44,580 bases of DNA from Pseudomonadota bacterium. Lineage in GTDB: Bacteria; Pseudomonadota; Gammaproteobacteria; Steroidobacterales; Steroidobacteraceae. The notes under the pieces were generated by a model. It was not told the DNA's origin, ran no database searches, and was given only the letters and a program-made list of their open reading frames with translations. A program made the position numbers and the translations under genes. The stretch lies in contig JAJYFF010000019.1 of NCBI GenBank assembly GCA_021785405.1, forward strand, positions 1 to 44,580, written 5' to 3'. Of this stretch, positions 29,497 through 39,842 are shown in pieces. Each line of letters starts with the position of its first letter. Position 1 is the stretch's first letter.

Positions 29497-31587
29497 ATGC
29501 CGAAGCGCATGAATCCCCTCCTCCGAATCGCCGGCCACGGCCTCGCCGCGATCGCGCTGTCGGCGACGCTCGCCGCGCTCGCGTTCGCCCAGGCCGCCCC
29601 GCCGCCCGCCGGCACGACGATCACGCCGAACTACAAGGACGCCGACCTCACGCAGATCATCCAGGCGGTCAGCGAAGTCACTGGCAAGAACTTCATCGTC
29701 GACCCGCGGGTGAACGCCAAGGTGACGATGCTGTCGGCGACACCGATGTCGCCGGCGGCGTTCTACCAGGCGTTCCTGTCGGTGCTGCAGGTCTACGGCT
29801 ACGTCGCGGTACCCGCCGGCAACGTGATCAAGATCATCCCGAACATCGACGCGCGCGAGTACCCCTCCGGAGACCTGCAGCGGAAGGTGAGCTCGACCTC
29901 GGACCAGCTGGTCACCCAGATCATCACCGTGAAGAACATCAACGCCGCGCAGCTGGTGCCGCTGCTGCGGCCGCTGATCCCGCAGTACGGCCAGCTCGCC
30001 GCGTACCCCGGCGGCAACATGCTGATCATCTCGGACCGCGCGAGCAACGTCGAGCGCATCATGCGCATCGTCCACCGCATGGACCGCGAGAGCAGCGAGC
30101 CGTTCGAGATCATCCACCTGCACAACGCGAGCGCCGACAGCGTGGTGCGCACCGTCGACCAGCTGACCCAGGGCGCCGCCGCCCAGGGCGCCGCGGCGGT
30201 GCACGTCGTCGCGGACGAGCGCACCAACAGCGTGCTGCTGAGCGGCGACAAGGCGACGCGGTTGCGCATGCGGGCGCTGATCCTGAGCCTCGACACGCCG
30301 ATGAAGGCCGGCGGCGACACCCGCGTGCGCTACCTGCGTTACGCGGACGCGGACAAGCTCGCGAAGCAGCTGCGCGCGCAGGCCACCGCGGCCGAACAGG
30401 CCACCGCGGCCGCGAAGGGACCGACCGCCGCGGTCAGCGGCTCGAGCGGCGGGCACGACGTCACGATCTGGGCCGACGAACCGACGAACGCGCTCGTGAT
30501 CACCGCGCCGCCCCGGACGATGAAGTCGCTGATGGCGGTGATCGACAAGCTCGATATCCGGCGCGCGCAGGTCAAGGTGCGCGCGATCATCGTCGAGATC
30601 GACGTGACCAAGAGCTCCGATCTCGGCGTGCAGTGGATCATCGACGGGGTGAACAGCGGCACCCTCGCCGGCGTGTCGAACCTGCCGACCACGAACGGCG
30701 TGAGCATCGTGAACCTCGCCGCCGCGGCCGCGACCGGCAACTACGCGTCGCTCACCGGCGCCGCGCTCGGCGCCGGCGCCTCGTTCGCGATCGGCCGGTA
30801 CAACAAGTACTCCGGCACGAACTTCGCGGCGCTCCTGCAGGCGCTGCGCAGCGACGGCTCGAGCAACATCATCTCGACGCCGTCCGTGATCACGATGAAC
30901 AACGAACAGGCCGAGGTGAAGGTCACGCAGGAAGTGCCGATCATCACCGGGAGCTACGCGACGACCACGCAGAGCGTGAACGGCACGACGAGCCCGTTCC
31001 AGACGACCCAGCTGCAGGAGGTCGGCACGATCCTCAAGGTCACGCCGCACATCAACGAAGGCCAGATGGTGCAGCTCAAGATCTCGCAGGAGGACTCCTC
31101 GCCCGGCGCGGTGCTCGCCGGAACGAACCAGATCTCGCTGAACAAGCGCGCGATCAAGACCACGGTGCTGATCCAGAACCGCGGAATCGTCGTGCTGGGC
31201 GGCCTGATCTCGGACACCGTGAACGAGAACGAGGACCGGATCCCGTTCCTCGGACGCATCCCGCTGATCGGCGCGCTGTTCCGCGCGCGCAACGGCTCGC
31301 ACGAGAAGAAGGAACTGCTGGTGTTCATCCAGCCGACGATCCTGCGCGATCCGAATCAGCTCGAGGCGACGACCCGCCGCCAGTACCAGCACCTGCGGGA
31401 GCAACAGCTGCACTTGCACGGGGGCAAGGTGATGCTGCTCCCCGGCGAGCATCAACCGGTGATCCCGCCGATCGGACCGGCGCCGCACCCCGCGCCCACG
31501 CCGTCGACGCCGCCGTCGACGCCGCCGTCATCGGCGCCTGACGCGCCCGGGGCGCCCGCCTCGGCGGCGCCGGCCGGACCGCCATGA
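29497..31587 (+). CDS. gspD: Type II secretion system secretin GspD
   Basis: This is a 696-residue outer-membrane secretin. The signal peptide ends near AFAQA. The N0 domain begins [20 protein letters not shown], followed by N1-N3 domains, each with the VVADxRTNSVL or [13 protein letters not shown] type of motif. The secretin core has [20 protein letters not shown] and [20 protein letters not shown], and [20 protein letters not shown] near the end. The C-terminus is an unusual proline/threonine/serine-rich tail instead of a clear S-domain. It forms the export pore. Either ATG 29497 or ATG 29509 may be used. Confidence 0.94.
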   Translation: MPKRMNPLLRIAGHGLAAIALSATLAALAFAQAAPPPAGTTITPNYKDADLTQIIQAVSEVTGKNFIVDPRVNAKVTMLSATPMSPAAFYQAFLSVLQVYGYVAVPAGNVIKIIPNIDAREYPSGDLQRKVSSTSDQLVTQIITVKNINAAQLVPLLRPLIPQYGQLAAYPGGNMLIISDRASNVERIMRIVHRMDRESSEPFEIIHLHNASADSVVRTVDQLTQGAAAQGAAAVHVVADERTNSVLLSGDKATRLRMRALILSLDTPMKAGGDTRVRYLRYADADKLAKQLRAQATAAEQATAAAKGPTAAVSGSSGGHDVTIWADEPTNALVITAPPRTMKSLMAVIDKLDIRRAQVKVRAIIVEIDVTKSSDLGVQWIIDGVNSGTLAGVSNLPTTNGVSIVNLAAAAATGNYASLTGAALGAGASFAIGRYNKYSGTNFAALLQALRSDGSSNIISTPSVITMNNEQAEVKVTQEVPIITGSYATTTQSVNGTTSPFQTTQLQEVGTILKVTPHINEGQMVQLKISQEDSSPGAVLAGTNQISLNKRAIKTTVLIQNRGIVVLGGLISDTVNENEDRIPFLGRIPLIGALFRARNGSHEKKELLVFIQPTILRDPNQLEATTRRQYQHLREQQLHLHGGKVMLLPGEHQPVIPPIGPAPHPAPTPSTPPSTPPSSAPDAPGAPASAAPAGPP

Positions 31588-33092
31588 GCGCCGACCCCAG
31601 CGCCGCGGGGGCCGCCACGCCCGTACCCGCCGCCGCGCTGCTCGCGTTTCCGTTCGCGAAGCGCCACGGCGTGCTCGTGCGCGGTATCGTCGGCGACGTC
31701 GCCGACACGGTCTATCGACCGGGCGTCACCCCGCTCGCGCTCGCCGAGGTGCGCCGCTTCGTCGGCAAGCCGCTGAAGCTCACGCGCGTGTCGGAGGAGA
31801 CGTTCGATGCGCTGCTGCGCGCCGCATACGAGTCCGGTTCGGGAGCGGCGATGCAGATGCTCGAGGGCCTCGACGGCGACGAGGACCTCGCGCATCTCGC
31901 CGAGGACATCCCGGAGTCCTCGGACCTCCTCGAGAGCGACGACGAAGCGCCGATCATCCGGTTGATCAATGCACTGCTGACCCAGGCGGTGAAGGAGAAC
32001 GCCTCCGACATCCACATCGAGCCGTACGAGAACCGCCTGGTGATCCGCTTCCGCGTCGACGGGGTGCTGCGCGAAGTGCTGCAGACCAAGCGCGCGGTCG
32101 CGCCGCTCGTGGTCTCGCGCATCAAGGTGATGTCGAAGCTCGACATCGCCGAGCGCCGCCTGCCGCAGGACGGCCGGATCAGCCTGCGGATCGCCGGCCG
32201 CGCGGTCGACGTACGCGTCTCGACGCTGCCCTCGGGCCACGGCGAGCGGGTGGTGCTGCGCCTGCTCGACAAGCAGGCCGGGCGGATCGATCTCACGTCG
32301 CTCGGGATGGATCCGAACACCCGGGCGTTGATGGACGAGATCATCCACAAGCCGCACGGGATCATCCTGGTCACCGGCCCCACCGGTTCGGGCAAGACGA
32401 CGACGCTGTACGCGGCGCTCGAGCGGATCAACGACAACACCCGCAACGTGATGACGGTCGAGGACCCGATCGAGTACTACATCGACGGGATCGGCCAGAC
32501 GCAGGTGAACACCAAGGTCGAGATGACCTTCGCGCGCGGGCTGCGGGCGATCCTGCGCCAGGACCCCGACGTGGTGATGGTCGGCGAGATCCGCGACCTC
32601 GAGACCGCGCAGATCGCGGTGCAGGCGAGCTTGACCGGCCACCTCGTGCTCTCCACGCTCCATACGAACACCGCGGTCGGCGCGGTCACGCGCCTGCGCG
32701 ACATGGGGATCGAGCCGTTCCTGCTCTCCTCGAGCCTGATCGGGGTGCTCGCGCAACGGCTCGTGCGCACGCTGAATCCCGAGACGAAGGAGCGCTTCAC
32801 CGCCGGCGAGCACGAGCGCCGGCTGCTGAACCTCGACCCGTCCGCCGGCCCCGTGGAGCTCTTTCGGCCGAGCAGCGAGCCGGGCAGCGGCTATCGCGGC
32901 CGGACCGGGATCTACGAGCTGATCGCGGTCGACGATCACATGCGCGCGATGATCCACGATGGCGCCTCGGAACAGGAACTCGAGCGCTACGCCCGCACCC
33001 GCGGGCCGGGAATCCGCGACGACGGCCGCCGCAAGGTGCTCGCCGGCGAGACGACGCTCGAGGAAGTGCTGCGCGTGACCCGCGAGGATTGA
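31584..33092 (+). CDS. gspE: Type II secretion system ATPase GspE
   Basis: This is a 502-residue secretion ATPase. The N1E-like part is followed by the RecA-like core with Walker [17 protein letters not shown] (near 264), the Asp box [20 protein letters not shown], Walker [18 protein letters not shown] and the His box [16 protein letters not shown]. It powers pseudopilus assembly. Oddly, both cysteine pairs of the usual zinc-binding insertion are gone: [11 protein letters not shown] stands where CPxC is expected and [12 protein letters not shown] where CxxC is expected. ATG overlaps the gspD stop (ATGA). Confidence 0.94.
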   Translation: MSADPSAAGAATPVPAAALLAFPFAKRHGVLVRGIVGDVADTVYRPGVTPLALAEVRRFVGKPLKLTRVSEETFDALLRAAYESGSGAAMQMLEGLDGDEDLAHLAEDIPESSDLLESDDEAPIIRLINALLTQAVKENASDIHIEPYENRLVIRFRVDGVLREVLQTKRAVAPLVVSRIKVMSKLDIAERRLPQDGRISLRIAGRAVDVRVSTLPSGHGERVVLRLLDKQAGRIDLTSLGMDPNTRALMDEIIHKPHGIILVTGPTGSGKTTTLYAALERINDNTRNVMTVEDPIEYYIDGIGQTQVNTKVEMTFARGLRAILRQDPDVVMVGEIRDLETAQIAVQASLTGHLVLSTLHTNTAVGAVTRLRDMGIEPFLLSSSLIGVLAQRLVRTLNPETKERFTAGEHERRLLNLDPSAGPVELFRPSSEPGSGYRGRTGIYELIAVDDHMRAMIHDGASEQELERYARTRGPGIRDDGRRKVLAGETTLEEVLRVTRED

Positions 33093-34309
33093 TGGGAGCG
33101 TTCGAGTACACCGCGCTCGACGCCGACGGCAAGGAACGACGCGGCCTGATCGAGGGCGACACGCCGAAGCACGTGCGCCAGCTCCTGCGCGATCGGCAAC
33201 TGCTGCCGATCCAGATCCAGGAGGCCAGCCAGAGCGAGCACAAGCGCGGCCGCACCCATCCGCTGATGCGCCGCGGGATCTCCGCGCTCGACCTTGCGAT
33301 GCTGACCCGTCAGCTCGCGACGCTGGTGCGCTCGGGGCTGCCGCTCGACGAGTCGCTCCAGGCGGTCGCCGAGCAGACCGAGAAGCCGCGCGTCCAGCGC
33401 ATCGTGCTCGGCGTGCGCAGCAAGGTCGTCGAGGGACACCCGCTCGCGGACGGCTTCCGCGACTTTCCGCAGGTGTTCCCCGATATCTACCGCGCGACGG
33501 TCGCGGCCGGCGAACAATCCGGGCGGCTCGATCACGTGCTCGAACGTCTCGCGGACTTCACCGAGTCGCGCCAGGCGATGGGACAGGAGGTCGGCAACGC
33601 GCTCGTCTACCCGATCGTGCTCGTGGTGCTGTCCTTCGCGATCGTCTCGTTCCTGCTGGCCTACGTGGTCCCGCAGGTCGTCGCGGTGTTCCAGTCGGGC
33701 CACGCCGAGCTGCCCCTCGCAACCCGGATCCTGATCGGCGCGAGCCACGCGGTGCGCCGCTACTGGGCGTTCGGCCTCGTCGCGATCGGCGCCGCCGGCT
33801 TCGGGTTCGCCCGCTGGCTGAAGCGCCCGGACGCGCGGCTGCGCTTCGATCGGTTCCTGCTGCGCTTGCCGCTCGCCGGGAAGCTGATCCGCGGGCTCAA
33901 CACCGCGCGCTTCGCGCGCACCCTGAGCATCCTGACCGCGAGCGCGGTGCCGGTGCTCGAGGCGCTGCGGATCGCGGCCGACGTGGTCAACAACCAGCCG
34001 ATGAAGCAAGCGGTGCTCGAGACCGCCGCACGGGTGCGCGAGGGCGCGCCGATCGGCAAGTCGCTCGCGGTGCACAAGTTGTTCCCGCCGATGATGATCC
34101 ACCTGATCTCGAGCGGCGAGGCGAGCGGTGAGCTCGAGAAGATGCTCGAGCGGGCGGCGGTGAACCAGGAGCGCGAAATGGAGGGGCTGATCGCGACGAT
34201 GACCAACCTGCTCGGGCCGTTCATGGTCGTCTTCATGGGCGCGATCGTGATGTTCATCGTGATCGCGCTGCTGCTGCCGATATTCGAGCTCAACGATCTC
34301 GTCAAGTAG
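33092..34309 (+). CDS. gspF: Type II secretion system inner-membrane protein GspF
   Basis: This is a 405-residue platform protein with two repeated cytoplasmic T2SSF domains and three membrane helices (near 170-190, 222-240 and 373-400). Signatures are FEYTALDADGKERRGLIEGD, LATLVRSGLPLDESLQAVAE, FPDIYRATVAAGEQSGRLDH and FPPMMIHLISSGEASGELEK. ATG 33092 shares its A with the gspE stop (TGATG). The next gene is not gspG, so the cluster ends here at 34309. Confidence 0.94.
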   Translation: MGAFEYTALDADGKERRGLIEGDTPKHVRQLLRDRQLLPIQIQEASQSEHKRGRTHPLMRRGISALDLAMLTRQLATLVRSGLPLDESLQAVAEQTEKPRVQRIVLGVRSKVVEGHPLADGFRDFPQVFPDIYRATVAAGEQSGRLDHVLERLADFTESRQAMGQEVGNALVYPIVLVVLSFAIVSFLLAYVVPQVVAVFQSGHAELPLATRILIGASHAVRRYWAFGLVAIGAAGFGFARWLKRPDARLRFDRFLLRLPLAGKLIRGLNTARFARTLSILTASAVPVLEALRIAADVVNNQPMKQAVLETAARVREGAPIGKSLAVHKLFPPMMIHLISSGEASGELEKMLERAAVNQEREMEGLIATMTNLLGPFMVVFMGAIVMFIVIALLLPIFELNDLVK

Positions 34310-34320
34310 CGACGCAGGTA

Positions 34321-34350
34321 TTGCACGCCCGCCGCCTTTTGGGATAAAAC
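34321..34350 (+). promoter_or_regulatory. Possible promoter of the small charged protein gene
   Basis: TTGCAC (34321-34326) and TAAAAC (34345-34350; or GATAAA two bases earlier) are 16-18 bp apart, directly after the gspF stop. It fits a new transcription unit. Confidence 0.45.
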
Positions 34351-34389
34351 CGCGCGCGTGACGATCGATCATCGCAAGGCGCCGATCCC

Positions 34390-34659
34390 ATGAGCGAGAA
34401 GCCCGAATCCGACGAGTTCGAGGAAGAGGACGGCGAGGGGCCGGATGCCGGCGGCGACGAGGACGTCGAGCACATCATCCGCGACGTCGAATCGCAGCGC
34501 CGGCGGGGCCCGAAGGGCAGCGAACCGGCGTGGCGCCGCCTCGAACGCGTGATGGAGGAGCGGCGCACCGCGGAACTCTTGAGCGACTTCGACGACTATG
34601 AGATCGGCGGCGACGGCACCGCCGAGAAGCCTCGCAAGAAGAAGAAAAAGGCGCGCTGA
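34390..34659 (+). CDS. Small charged protein (PA3496-like putative envelope integrity protein)
   Basis: This 89-residue protein has an acidic first third (DEFEEEDGEGPDAGGDED), a central helix with the pattern PAWRRLERVMEERRTAELLS and DFDDYEIG, and a lysine tail (PRKKKKKAR). This resembles the small PA3496-type proteins of Gammaproteobacteria, whose function is only putative. It has no signal peptide or membrane segment. There is no strong ribosome site before the ATG. I am fairly sure it is a gene, less sure of the family. Confidence 0.62.
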   Translation: MSEKPESDEFEEEDGEGPDAGGDEDVEHIIRDVESQRRRGPKGSEPAWRRLERVMEERRTAELLSDFDDYEIGGDGTAEKPRKKKKKAR

Positions 34660-34728
34660 GCGCGCGCCCGCCGTCGGCAGTCCGAAGGCCCCGCCGCGCC
34701 CTTCCCGGCTTTTCATCGGAGTGACCCC

Positions 34729-36306
34729 GTGAGTTTCAAGCGCACCGCCTGCGAATGGATCGAGCAACGCCGCGAGACCTTGTCCGGGTGGCACCGGACG
34801 ATCTGGGAGTACGCGGAGCCGGCTTGGCGGGAGTACGCGTCGGCCGCGTGGTTCGTCGAGCGCCTGCGCGCGGCGGGCTTCGAGGTCGAGGCCGGCAGCG
34901 GCGGGATGCCGACCGCGTTCGCGGCGCGCTGGTCGAACGGCCCCGGCGCGACCGTCGCGACCTACGCCGAGTACGACGCGGTGCCCGGGAACTGCCAGGC
35001 GGCGGCGACGATGCGCGCACCGCGCGCGGGCCTCTCGACGCACGCACCCGGCCATACCGATCCGCACTCGGCGCTCGGGATCGGCGCGCTCGCGGGGATC
35101 CTCGCGACCCAAGCCGCGATGCGCACCCACGGGATCCCGGGCCACCTGCGGTTCTTCGGCGAGCCGGCCGAGAAGGTGCAGGGCTCGAAGCTCGTGCACG
35201 GCTTGCGCGGCTACTACGACGGGATCGACGCGATCGTGAGCTATCACCCGTTCTACATGCTCCCGCTGTGCAATACGACCCGGTGGGACACGCACTGCGG
35301 CGCCTATGCGAGCCGGGTGTATTCGTTCGTATGCGACGCGCCGCAGACCTGGGCGCAGGCCGCGAGCAACAGCCCGATCCCCGCGGCCCACTCCTCGGCG
35401 CGCGCGCCCGGCGCGAACGTCGCGCTGTTCACGATGTACTCCCTCGGCAAGGCGACGCTCGAATCGATGCTCGCGCACACCGGCGGGTGGTCGCTGAACG
35501 AGGCGATCCTGAGCGCCGGCCAGGCGACCGCGGACAACCTCCCCGCGCAGCTCGCACAGATCGTGTACGCATGGCGCACCCCGGATCTCGGCATGGCGAA
35601 CGCGATCCTGGAGGTGCTCGACCGCAATGCCGACCATGCCGCGGCGACCGCGCACTGCCGCGTCGTCAAACGCTGGGTGTCGCGGACCCGTCCAGGAGTG
35701 GCGAACCACGTGCTCGCCGACCTCGCGTTCCGCAACCTGGCCGCGGTCGGCCCGCCGCGCTACGACGAGGAGGCGCGGCGGCTCGCGCGCGAGATCCAGC
35801 GCAACCTCGGTCTCGAACCGATGGACTCGCCGTTCCTGCCGGCCTGCGAGCGGCTGATCGATCCGCGCGACGCGGAGCGGGAACTGCGCGCGCAGATGCC
35901 CGCGTGGCAGACGAACTGGACCTCGGACGACTACGTCGAGATGACCTGGTACGCGCCGACCGTCCGCCTGTACGTCGCTCGGCCGATGCTCGAGGTCCCG
36001 GCCGGCCACCCGGGCTATCCGCCCTGGGTCGCGAACGCGCTCGGCGGGCTCGCGCCCTGCATCGACCCGACGGTCCAGGTCGCCGGCAAGACGATCGCGG
36101 CGACGCTGCTCGAGGTGTTGACGGACGGCGCGGTGCGCGACGCGGCGCGCCGGGAGTTCGCGGAGCGCACCGGCGGGGAGCGTCGGATCGAGCCGCTGCT
36201 GCCGCGGGATTTCGCGCCGCCGATCGACTACCGGTGGCCCGAGTACGTCGACACCGCGCGCGGCCACGAGTGGTGGATTCCCGCGTCCGCCGACCTCGAC
36301 GGCTGA
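34729..36306 (+). CDS. M20-family amidohydrolase (aminobenzoyl-glutamate utilization protein B-like)
   Basis: This is a 525-residue M20D-type metallopeptidase/amidohydrolase of AbgB length. Expected features are the early metal/catalytic region VATYAEYDAVPGNCQAAAT, HTDPHSALGIGALAGILATQ, FFGEPAEKVQGSKLVHGLRG with the catalytic glutamate pair region, and ISYHPF-like VSYHPFYMLPLCNTTRW leading to the dimerisation domain. Relatives cleave p-aminobenzoyl-glutamate or other N-acyl amino acids. There is no obvious signal peptide. The start is GTG with GGAG about 8 bp upstream. It is convergent with the NCS1 permease. Confidence 0.8.
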   Translation: MSFKRTACEWIEQRRETLSGWHRTIWEYAEPAWREYASAAWFVERLRAAGFEVEAGSGGMPTAFAARWSNGPGATVATYAEYDAVPGNCQAAATMRAPRAGLSTHAPGHTDPHSALGIGALAGILATQAAMRTHGIPGHLRFFGEPAEKVQGSKLVHGLRGYYDGIDAIVSYHPFYMLPLCNTTRWDTHCGAYASRVYSFVCDAPQTWAQAASNSPIPAAHSSARAPGANVALFTMYSLGKATLESMLAHTGGWSLNEAILSAGQATADNLPAQLAQIVYAWRTPDLGMANAILEVLDRNADHAAATAHCRVVKRWVSRTRPGVANHVLADLAFRNLAAVGPPRYDEEARRLAREIQRNLGLEPMDSPFLPACERLIDPRDAERELRAQMPAWQTNWTSDDYVEMTWYAPTVRLYVARPMLEVPAGHPGYPPWVANALGGLAPCIDPTVQVAGKTIAATLLEVLTDGAVRDAARREFAERTGGERRIEPLLPRDFAPPIDYRWPEYVDTARGHEWWIPASADLDG

Positions 36307-36337
36307 GCCCGGCCGGGTCCGCGCGTCGGCCCGCGCG

Positions 36338-37753
36338 TCAGTGCCCGGCGCCGCGCGCCGCGAGCGCGCGCTCGCTCGCGGCGATCGCCGCCCGCTCGGT
36401 CGCCGGATCGAACGAGCGGCTGAGCCAGAGATAGCTGCCCCCCGAGACCAGCAGCCCCGCGAGCCAGCCGACGTCGAGGCCGCCGAGCGCGCGCGCGGCC
36501 GGGCCGACGTAGATCCCGGGCAGCACGAAGAACGGCCAGGTCACCGCGAACCCGGCGACGTACGGCAGCAACCCGCGCCAGCCCCACGCACCGTAGATCC
36601 CGCGCGGATCGAACAGGTCCGCGATCGCGTAGCGGCCGCGACGCACGAAGAAGTAATCGGTGAGGTTCACCGCGGTCCACGGCACGAGCAGGTAGAACAT
36701 CACCGTGAGCGTCGCGAACAGCAACCCGATCGCGTCCATCGACAGCGCGAACGCGATCGCGCTCCAGGCCGCGGCGAGCGCGAGGATCGCGCCGATCCGC
36801 AGCCGAAAGCTCGGCCGGGCGCCGACGAGCGAGTTCGCGGCGGTGACCACGGTCAGCATGCCGCTGTAGGCGTTCAGGCCCATCGTCGCGACCAGCGCGG
36901 CGACCGACGCGAGCGCGAGCGTGACGCCGAACCCGGCGAACAGCGCGTTGCCGGCGTCGTGCAGCGCGAGCAGCCCGTCGGCCGCGCCGAGCCGGGTCGC
37001 GAGCCACGCGCCGAGCGCGATCAGCCAGATCGCCGAGGACGTCGCGCCGGCGAACACCGCGACGATCAGGCGGCCGGGCCGCGTCGCGCGCGGCAGGTAG
37101 CGCGAGTAGTCGGAAATCGACGGCGCGTAGGTGAGGTTGTAGCCCGCGCTCGCGGCGAACTGCGCGATGAACGCCGGCCAGGCGAAGGCATCGCTCGGCG
37201 AGTGCACCGCCGGCACGTGCCCGGTCGCGATCGCGACGCTGACCGCGAGGTACAGCGGCAGGCAGATCCAGAAGCACCAGCGGAAGATCCGGTGCAGCCA
37301 GTCGTGGCCGAGCACCGCGATCAGGATCGCGACCGCGGTCGCTCCCAGGAACACCGGCGCCGGCGCCCAGCCGAGCATCGCGGTGAGGCCGTGCGCCATC
37401 AGCACGAGGTCCGCGACGTTGAACAGGATGAACATCAGGAGCGTCGCGACCAGCACCAGCACCACGCCGCGGTAGCCGAACTGCGCTCGCGACTGGATCA
37501 TCTGCGGCAGGCCGAGTTCCGGTCCCTGCGAGGCGTGGAACGCGACGAACACCGTGCCGAACAGGATCCCGAGCGCGCCCGCGAGCGCGGTGTAGCCGAA
37601 ACCGAGCCCGAGGCTCGGACCGACGAACCCGATCGACAGCGTGAAGAAATGGAAATTGCCGAGGAACCAGAACGTGATCTGGTCGCGGATCCGGCCATGT
37701 CGATCGCGTTCGGGAATCCAGTCGATCGACCGATGTTCGATGTTGAGTGCCAA
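36338..37753 (-). CDS. NCS1-family permease (purine/pyrimidine-type)
   Basis: This is a 471-residue transporter with about twelve helices of the nucleobase:cation symporter-1 family. Family features are NIEHRSIDWIPERDRHGRIR before helix 1, QITFWFLGNFHFFTLSIG, GLPQMIQSRAQFGYRG and YAPSISDYSRYLPRATRPGR, close to the conserved NCS1 loop. The substrate may be a nucleobase, allantoin or a related vitamin-like compound. The start is TTG 37753; the longer frame from 37978 adds a Cys/Arg-rich leader lying under the divergent MFS gene. The gap to the MFS gene is 163 bp. Confidence 0.83.
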   Translation of the reverse strand: MALNIEHRSIDWIPERDRHGRIRDQITFWFLGNFHFFTLSIGFVGPSLGLGFGYTALAGALGILFGTVFVAFHASQGPELGLPQMIQSRAQFGYRGVVLVLVATLLMFILFNVADLVLMAHGLTAMLGWAPAPVFLGATAVAILIAVLGHDWLHRIFRWCFWICLPLYLAVSVAIATGHVPAVHSPSDAFAWPAFIAQFAASAGYNLTYAPSISDYSRYLPRATRPGRLIVAVFAGATSSAIWLIALGAWLATRLGAADGLLALHDAGNALFAGFGVTLALASVAALVATMGLNAYSGMLTVVTAANSLVGARPSFRLRIGAILALAAAWSAIAFALSMDAIGLLFATLTVMFYLLVPWTAVNLTDYFFVRRGRYAIADLFDPRGIYGAWGWRGLLPYVAGFAVTWPFFVLPGIYVGPAARALGGLDVGWLAGLLVSGGSYLWLSRSFDPATERAAIAASERALAARGAGH

Positions 37754-37916
37754 GCGTCTCGCGGAGGTTGACCCAGGGGACGCCCGACTATACCGGCAAT
37801 CGCGGCGGCGAACCACGGCCCGCGCGACCGCGATCGTGCGCCGGAATTTGCAGCCTCCGCACGCGACGCGTAGATTCGCGCAGGACACGCAGCCGACGCA
37901 CAGGACTTCGCCCCGC

Positions 37917-39404
37917 ATGAGCTCCCCTTCGACCGACGGCGATCGAACCCCTCCCCCGTCCACGACGGCCGCCGCCACGCACGCGGCGATCGCCGCGCGC
38001 CTCGACCGACTGCCACCCTCGCGCGCGATCTGGACGATCGTGCTGCTGATCTCGGCGGGCGGCGTGTTCGAGTACTACGACCTGTTCTTCACCGCGTACG
38101 TCGCACCCGGGATGGTGCACAGCGGCCTGTTCACGCCCGCGAGCCTCGGGCTGTTCGCGACGCTCGTGCCGATCGGCGTCGCCGGCTTCGGCACCTTCGT
38201 GTTCGCGACCTTCGCCGGCCTCTGGGTCGGCGTGGTCGCGCTCGGCACCGTCGCGGACCGGCTCGGCCGCAAACGCGTGTTCGTGGGCTCGCTCCTCTGG
38301 TACGTCGCGTGCACGACGATCATGGCGGTACAGCGCACCGGCGAGACCGTCGACCTGTGGCGCTTCATCGCCGGCGTCGGCTTCGGCGTGCAGCTCGTGA
38401 CGATCGACGCGTACGTGTCCGAGCTCGTTCCGGCGCCCTATCGCGGCCGGGCGTTCTCGCTGAACCAGGTCGTGAGCTTCACCGCGGTTCCGCTCGTCGC
38501 GCTGCTCGCCTGGCTGCTCGTGCCGCACCGGATCGACGGCGTCGACGGCTGGCGGATCGTCGTGCTGATCGGTTCGCTCGGCGCGCTCGTGGTGCTCGCG
38601 CTCGCGCGGGGGATCCCGGAGAGTCCGCGCTGGCTCGCGCTGCACGGCGAGTTCGAGCGCGCCGAGCGCATCGTCGCCGATCTCGAGCGGCGCTCGGCTG
38701 CCGAGCGCGGCGCGACGCCGCCCGCCGCGAGCGCGAGCGCGACCGTGGCGCGCCCCGCGTCCGCGGCGCCCGGCCATGGCGCCGGCGCACCCGCTCCCGC
38801 CGCGCGGCTGTTCGATCGGCGCCACCGGGGACGCACCGTGATGCTCTCGGTGTTCAACGCCGCGCAGGTGATCGGGTTCTACGGCTTCAACGCGTGGGTC
38901 CCGACGCTGCTGATCGCGCGCGGGATCACGGTCACGCACAGTCTCGAGTACTCGTTCATCATCGCGATCGCGCAGCCGATCGGGCCGGCGGTCGGCGCGC
39001 TGTTCGCGGACCGCCTCGAACGGCGCACGCAGATCGTCGCGGCGCTCGCGGTGATGGGGATCGCGATCGCGGTATTCGCGCGCGCCGCGGACCCGGTCGC
39101 GCTGATCGCGATCGGGGTCGTGTTCACGCTCGCCGCGAACGTGATGTCCTACGCGTTCCACAACTACCAGGCGGAGCTGTATCCGACCTCGATCCGCGCG
39201 CGCGCGGTCGGGTTCGTGTACTCCTGGAGCCGGCTCGCGGCGGCGTTCAGCGGCCTCGCGGTCGACTACTTCCTGCGCGCCGGCGGCGTGCCCGCGGTCG
39301 CCGCGTTCATCGCGGGCGCGATGCTGATCGCGATCGCCTCGATCGCGTTGTTCGGTCCGCCGACGAAGGGATTGAGCCTCGAGCGGATCGACGACGCTCA
39401 GTGA
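37917..39404 (+). CDS. MFS transporter (sugar/aromatic acid:H+ symporter-like)
   Basis: This is a 495-residue major facilitator protein with twelve helices. It has GTVADRLGRKRVFVGSLLWY (the loop 2-3 motif with RLGRKR), GVGFGVQLVTIDAYVSELVP, PAPYRGRAFSLNQVVSF and ARGIPESPRWLALHGEFERA (the PESPRW motif). The second half has GALFADRLERRTQIV, LYPTSIRARAVGFVYSWSRL and a C-terminal LSLERIDDAQ. It is likely an inner-membrane importer; the substrate is unknown. ATG 37917 is chosen because the earlier frame is antisense to the NCS1 gene. The last 24 bp are duplicated after the VapBC cassette. Confidence 0.82.
   Translation: MSSPSTDGDRTPPPSTTAAATHAAIAARLDRLPPSRAIWTIVLLISAGGVFEYYDLFFTAYVAPGMVHSGLFTPASLGLFATLVPIGVAGFGTFVFATFAGLWVGVVALGTVADRLGRKRVFVGSLLWYVACTTIMAVQRTGETVDLWRFIAGVGFGVQLVTIDAYVSELVPAPYRGRAFSLNQVVSFTAVPLVALLAWLLVPHRIDGVDGWRIVVLIGSLGALVVLALARGIPESPRWLALHGEFERAERIVADLERRSAAERGATPPAASASATVARPASAAPGHGAGAPAPAARLFDRRHRGRTVMLSVFNAAQVIGFYGFNAWVPTLLIARGITVTHSLEYSFIIAIAQPIGPAVGALFADRLERRTQIVAALAVMGIAIAVFARAADPVALIAIGVVFTLAANVMSYAFHNYQAELYPTSIRARAVGFVYSWSRLAAAFSGLAVDYFLRAGGVPAVAAFIAGAMLIAIASIALFGPPTKGLSLERIDDAQ
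39381..39404. repeat. 24-bp direct repeat, left copy (3' end of the MFS gene)
   Basis: The 24 bases begin GAGCGGATCGACGACG and end CTCAGTGA; they are identical to 40142-40165. The MFS stop TGA is the last three bases. Confidence 0.9.
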
Positions 39405-39428
39405 GGGACCGCGGGTCGTTGCCCGGGG

Positions 39429-39836
39429 CTAACGCCGCGATGGGAGCAATATCAGCTTCGGCTCGACGCTGGCGATCAACGGAAAATCCTGATCACAATG
39501 CAACAAGGGGATGTCGTTGGCGATCGCGTGCACGGCGATCAGGCAGTCGTTGGCCGAACGCGGTGTTACGCCGGCCCATCGGCATCGCGCATACAGTTCG
39601 GCGGCGGTGCGGGCAGCGGTGCGTGCCGGCGGCGCGTCCAGCATCGGCAATTCGCCGAGAATCCGCTCCCACTTGACGAATCGCTCGGGACGGTCCGCCC
39701 CCTGCAGGACTTCCTGCAGAATGGGCGGCGCCAGCCATACCGCATGGCGGCGCTCCAGTGCCTCGACCAGCAGGTCGACCTCAGGCGCAACGTCGCCGCG
39801 CAGAAACGCGATCCAGACCGAGGAATCGACCAGCAT
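39429..39836 (-). CDS. vapC: PIN-domain ribonuclease toxin VapC
   Basis: This is a 135-residue PIN-domain toxin. The acidic active-site residues are Asp4 (MLVDSSVWIAF), Glu42 (ILQEVLQG), Asp97 (SANDCLIAVHA) and Asp115/Asp117 (CDQDFPLIA), a complete Mg-binding set. VapC toxins cut tRNA-fMet or other structured RNAs. It begins 6 bp after vapB on the same strand. Both genes lie inside the repeat-bounded cassette. Confidence 0.92.
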   Translation of the reverse strand: MLVDSSVWIAFLRGDVAPEVDLLVEALERRHAVWLAPPILQEVLQGADRPERFVKWERILGELPMLDAPPARTAARTAAELYARCRWAGVTPRSANDCLIAVHAIANDIPLLHCDQDFPLIASVEPKLILLPSRR

Positions 39837-39842
39837 CGCCGC

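Noticed and set aside
29476-31488. 670-residue minus-strand frame
   Set aside because: It is antisense to gspD, with shadow-like composition.
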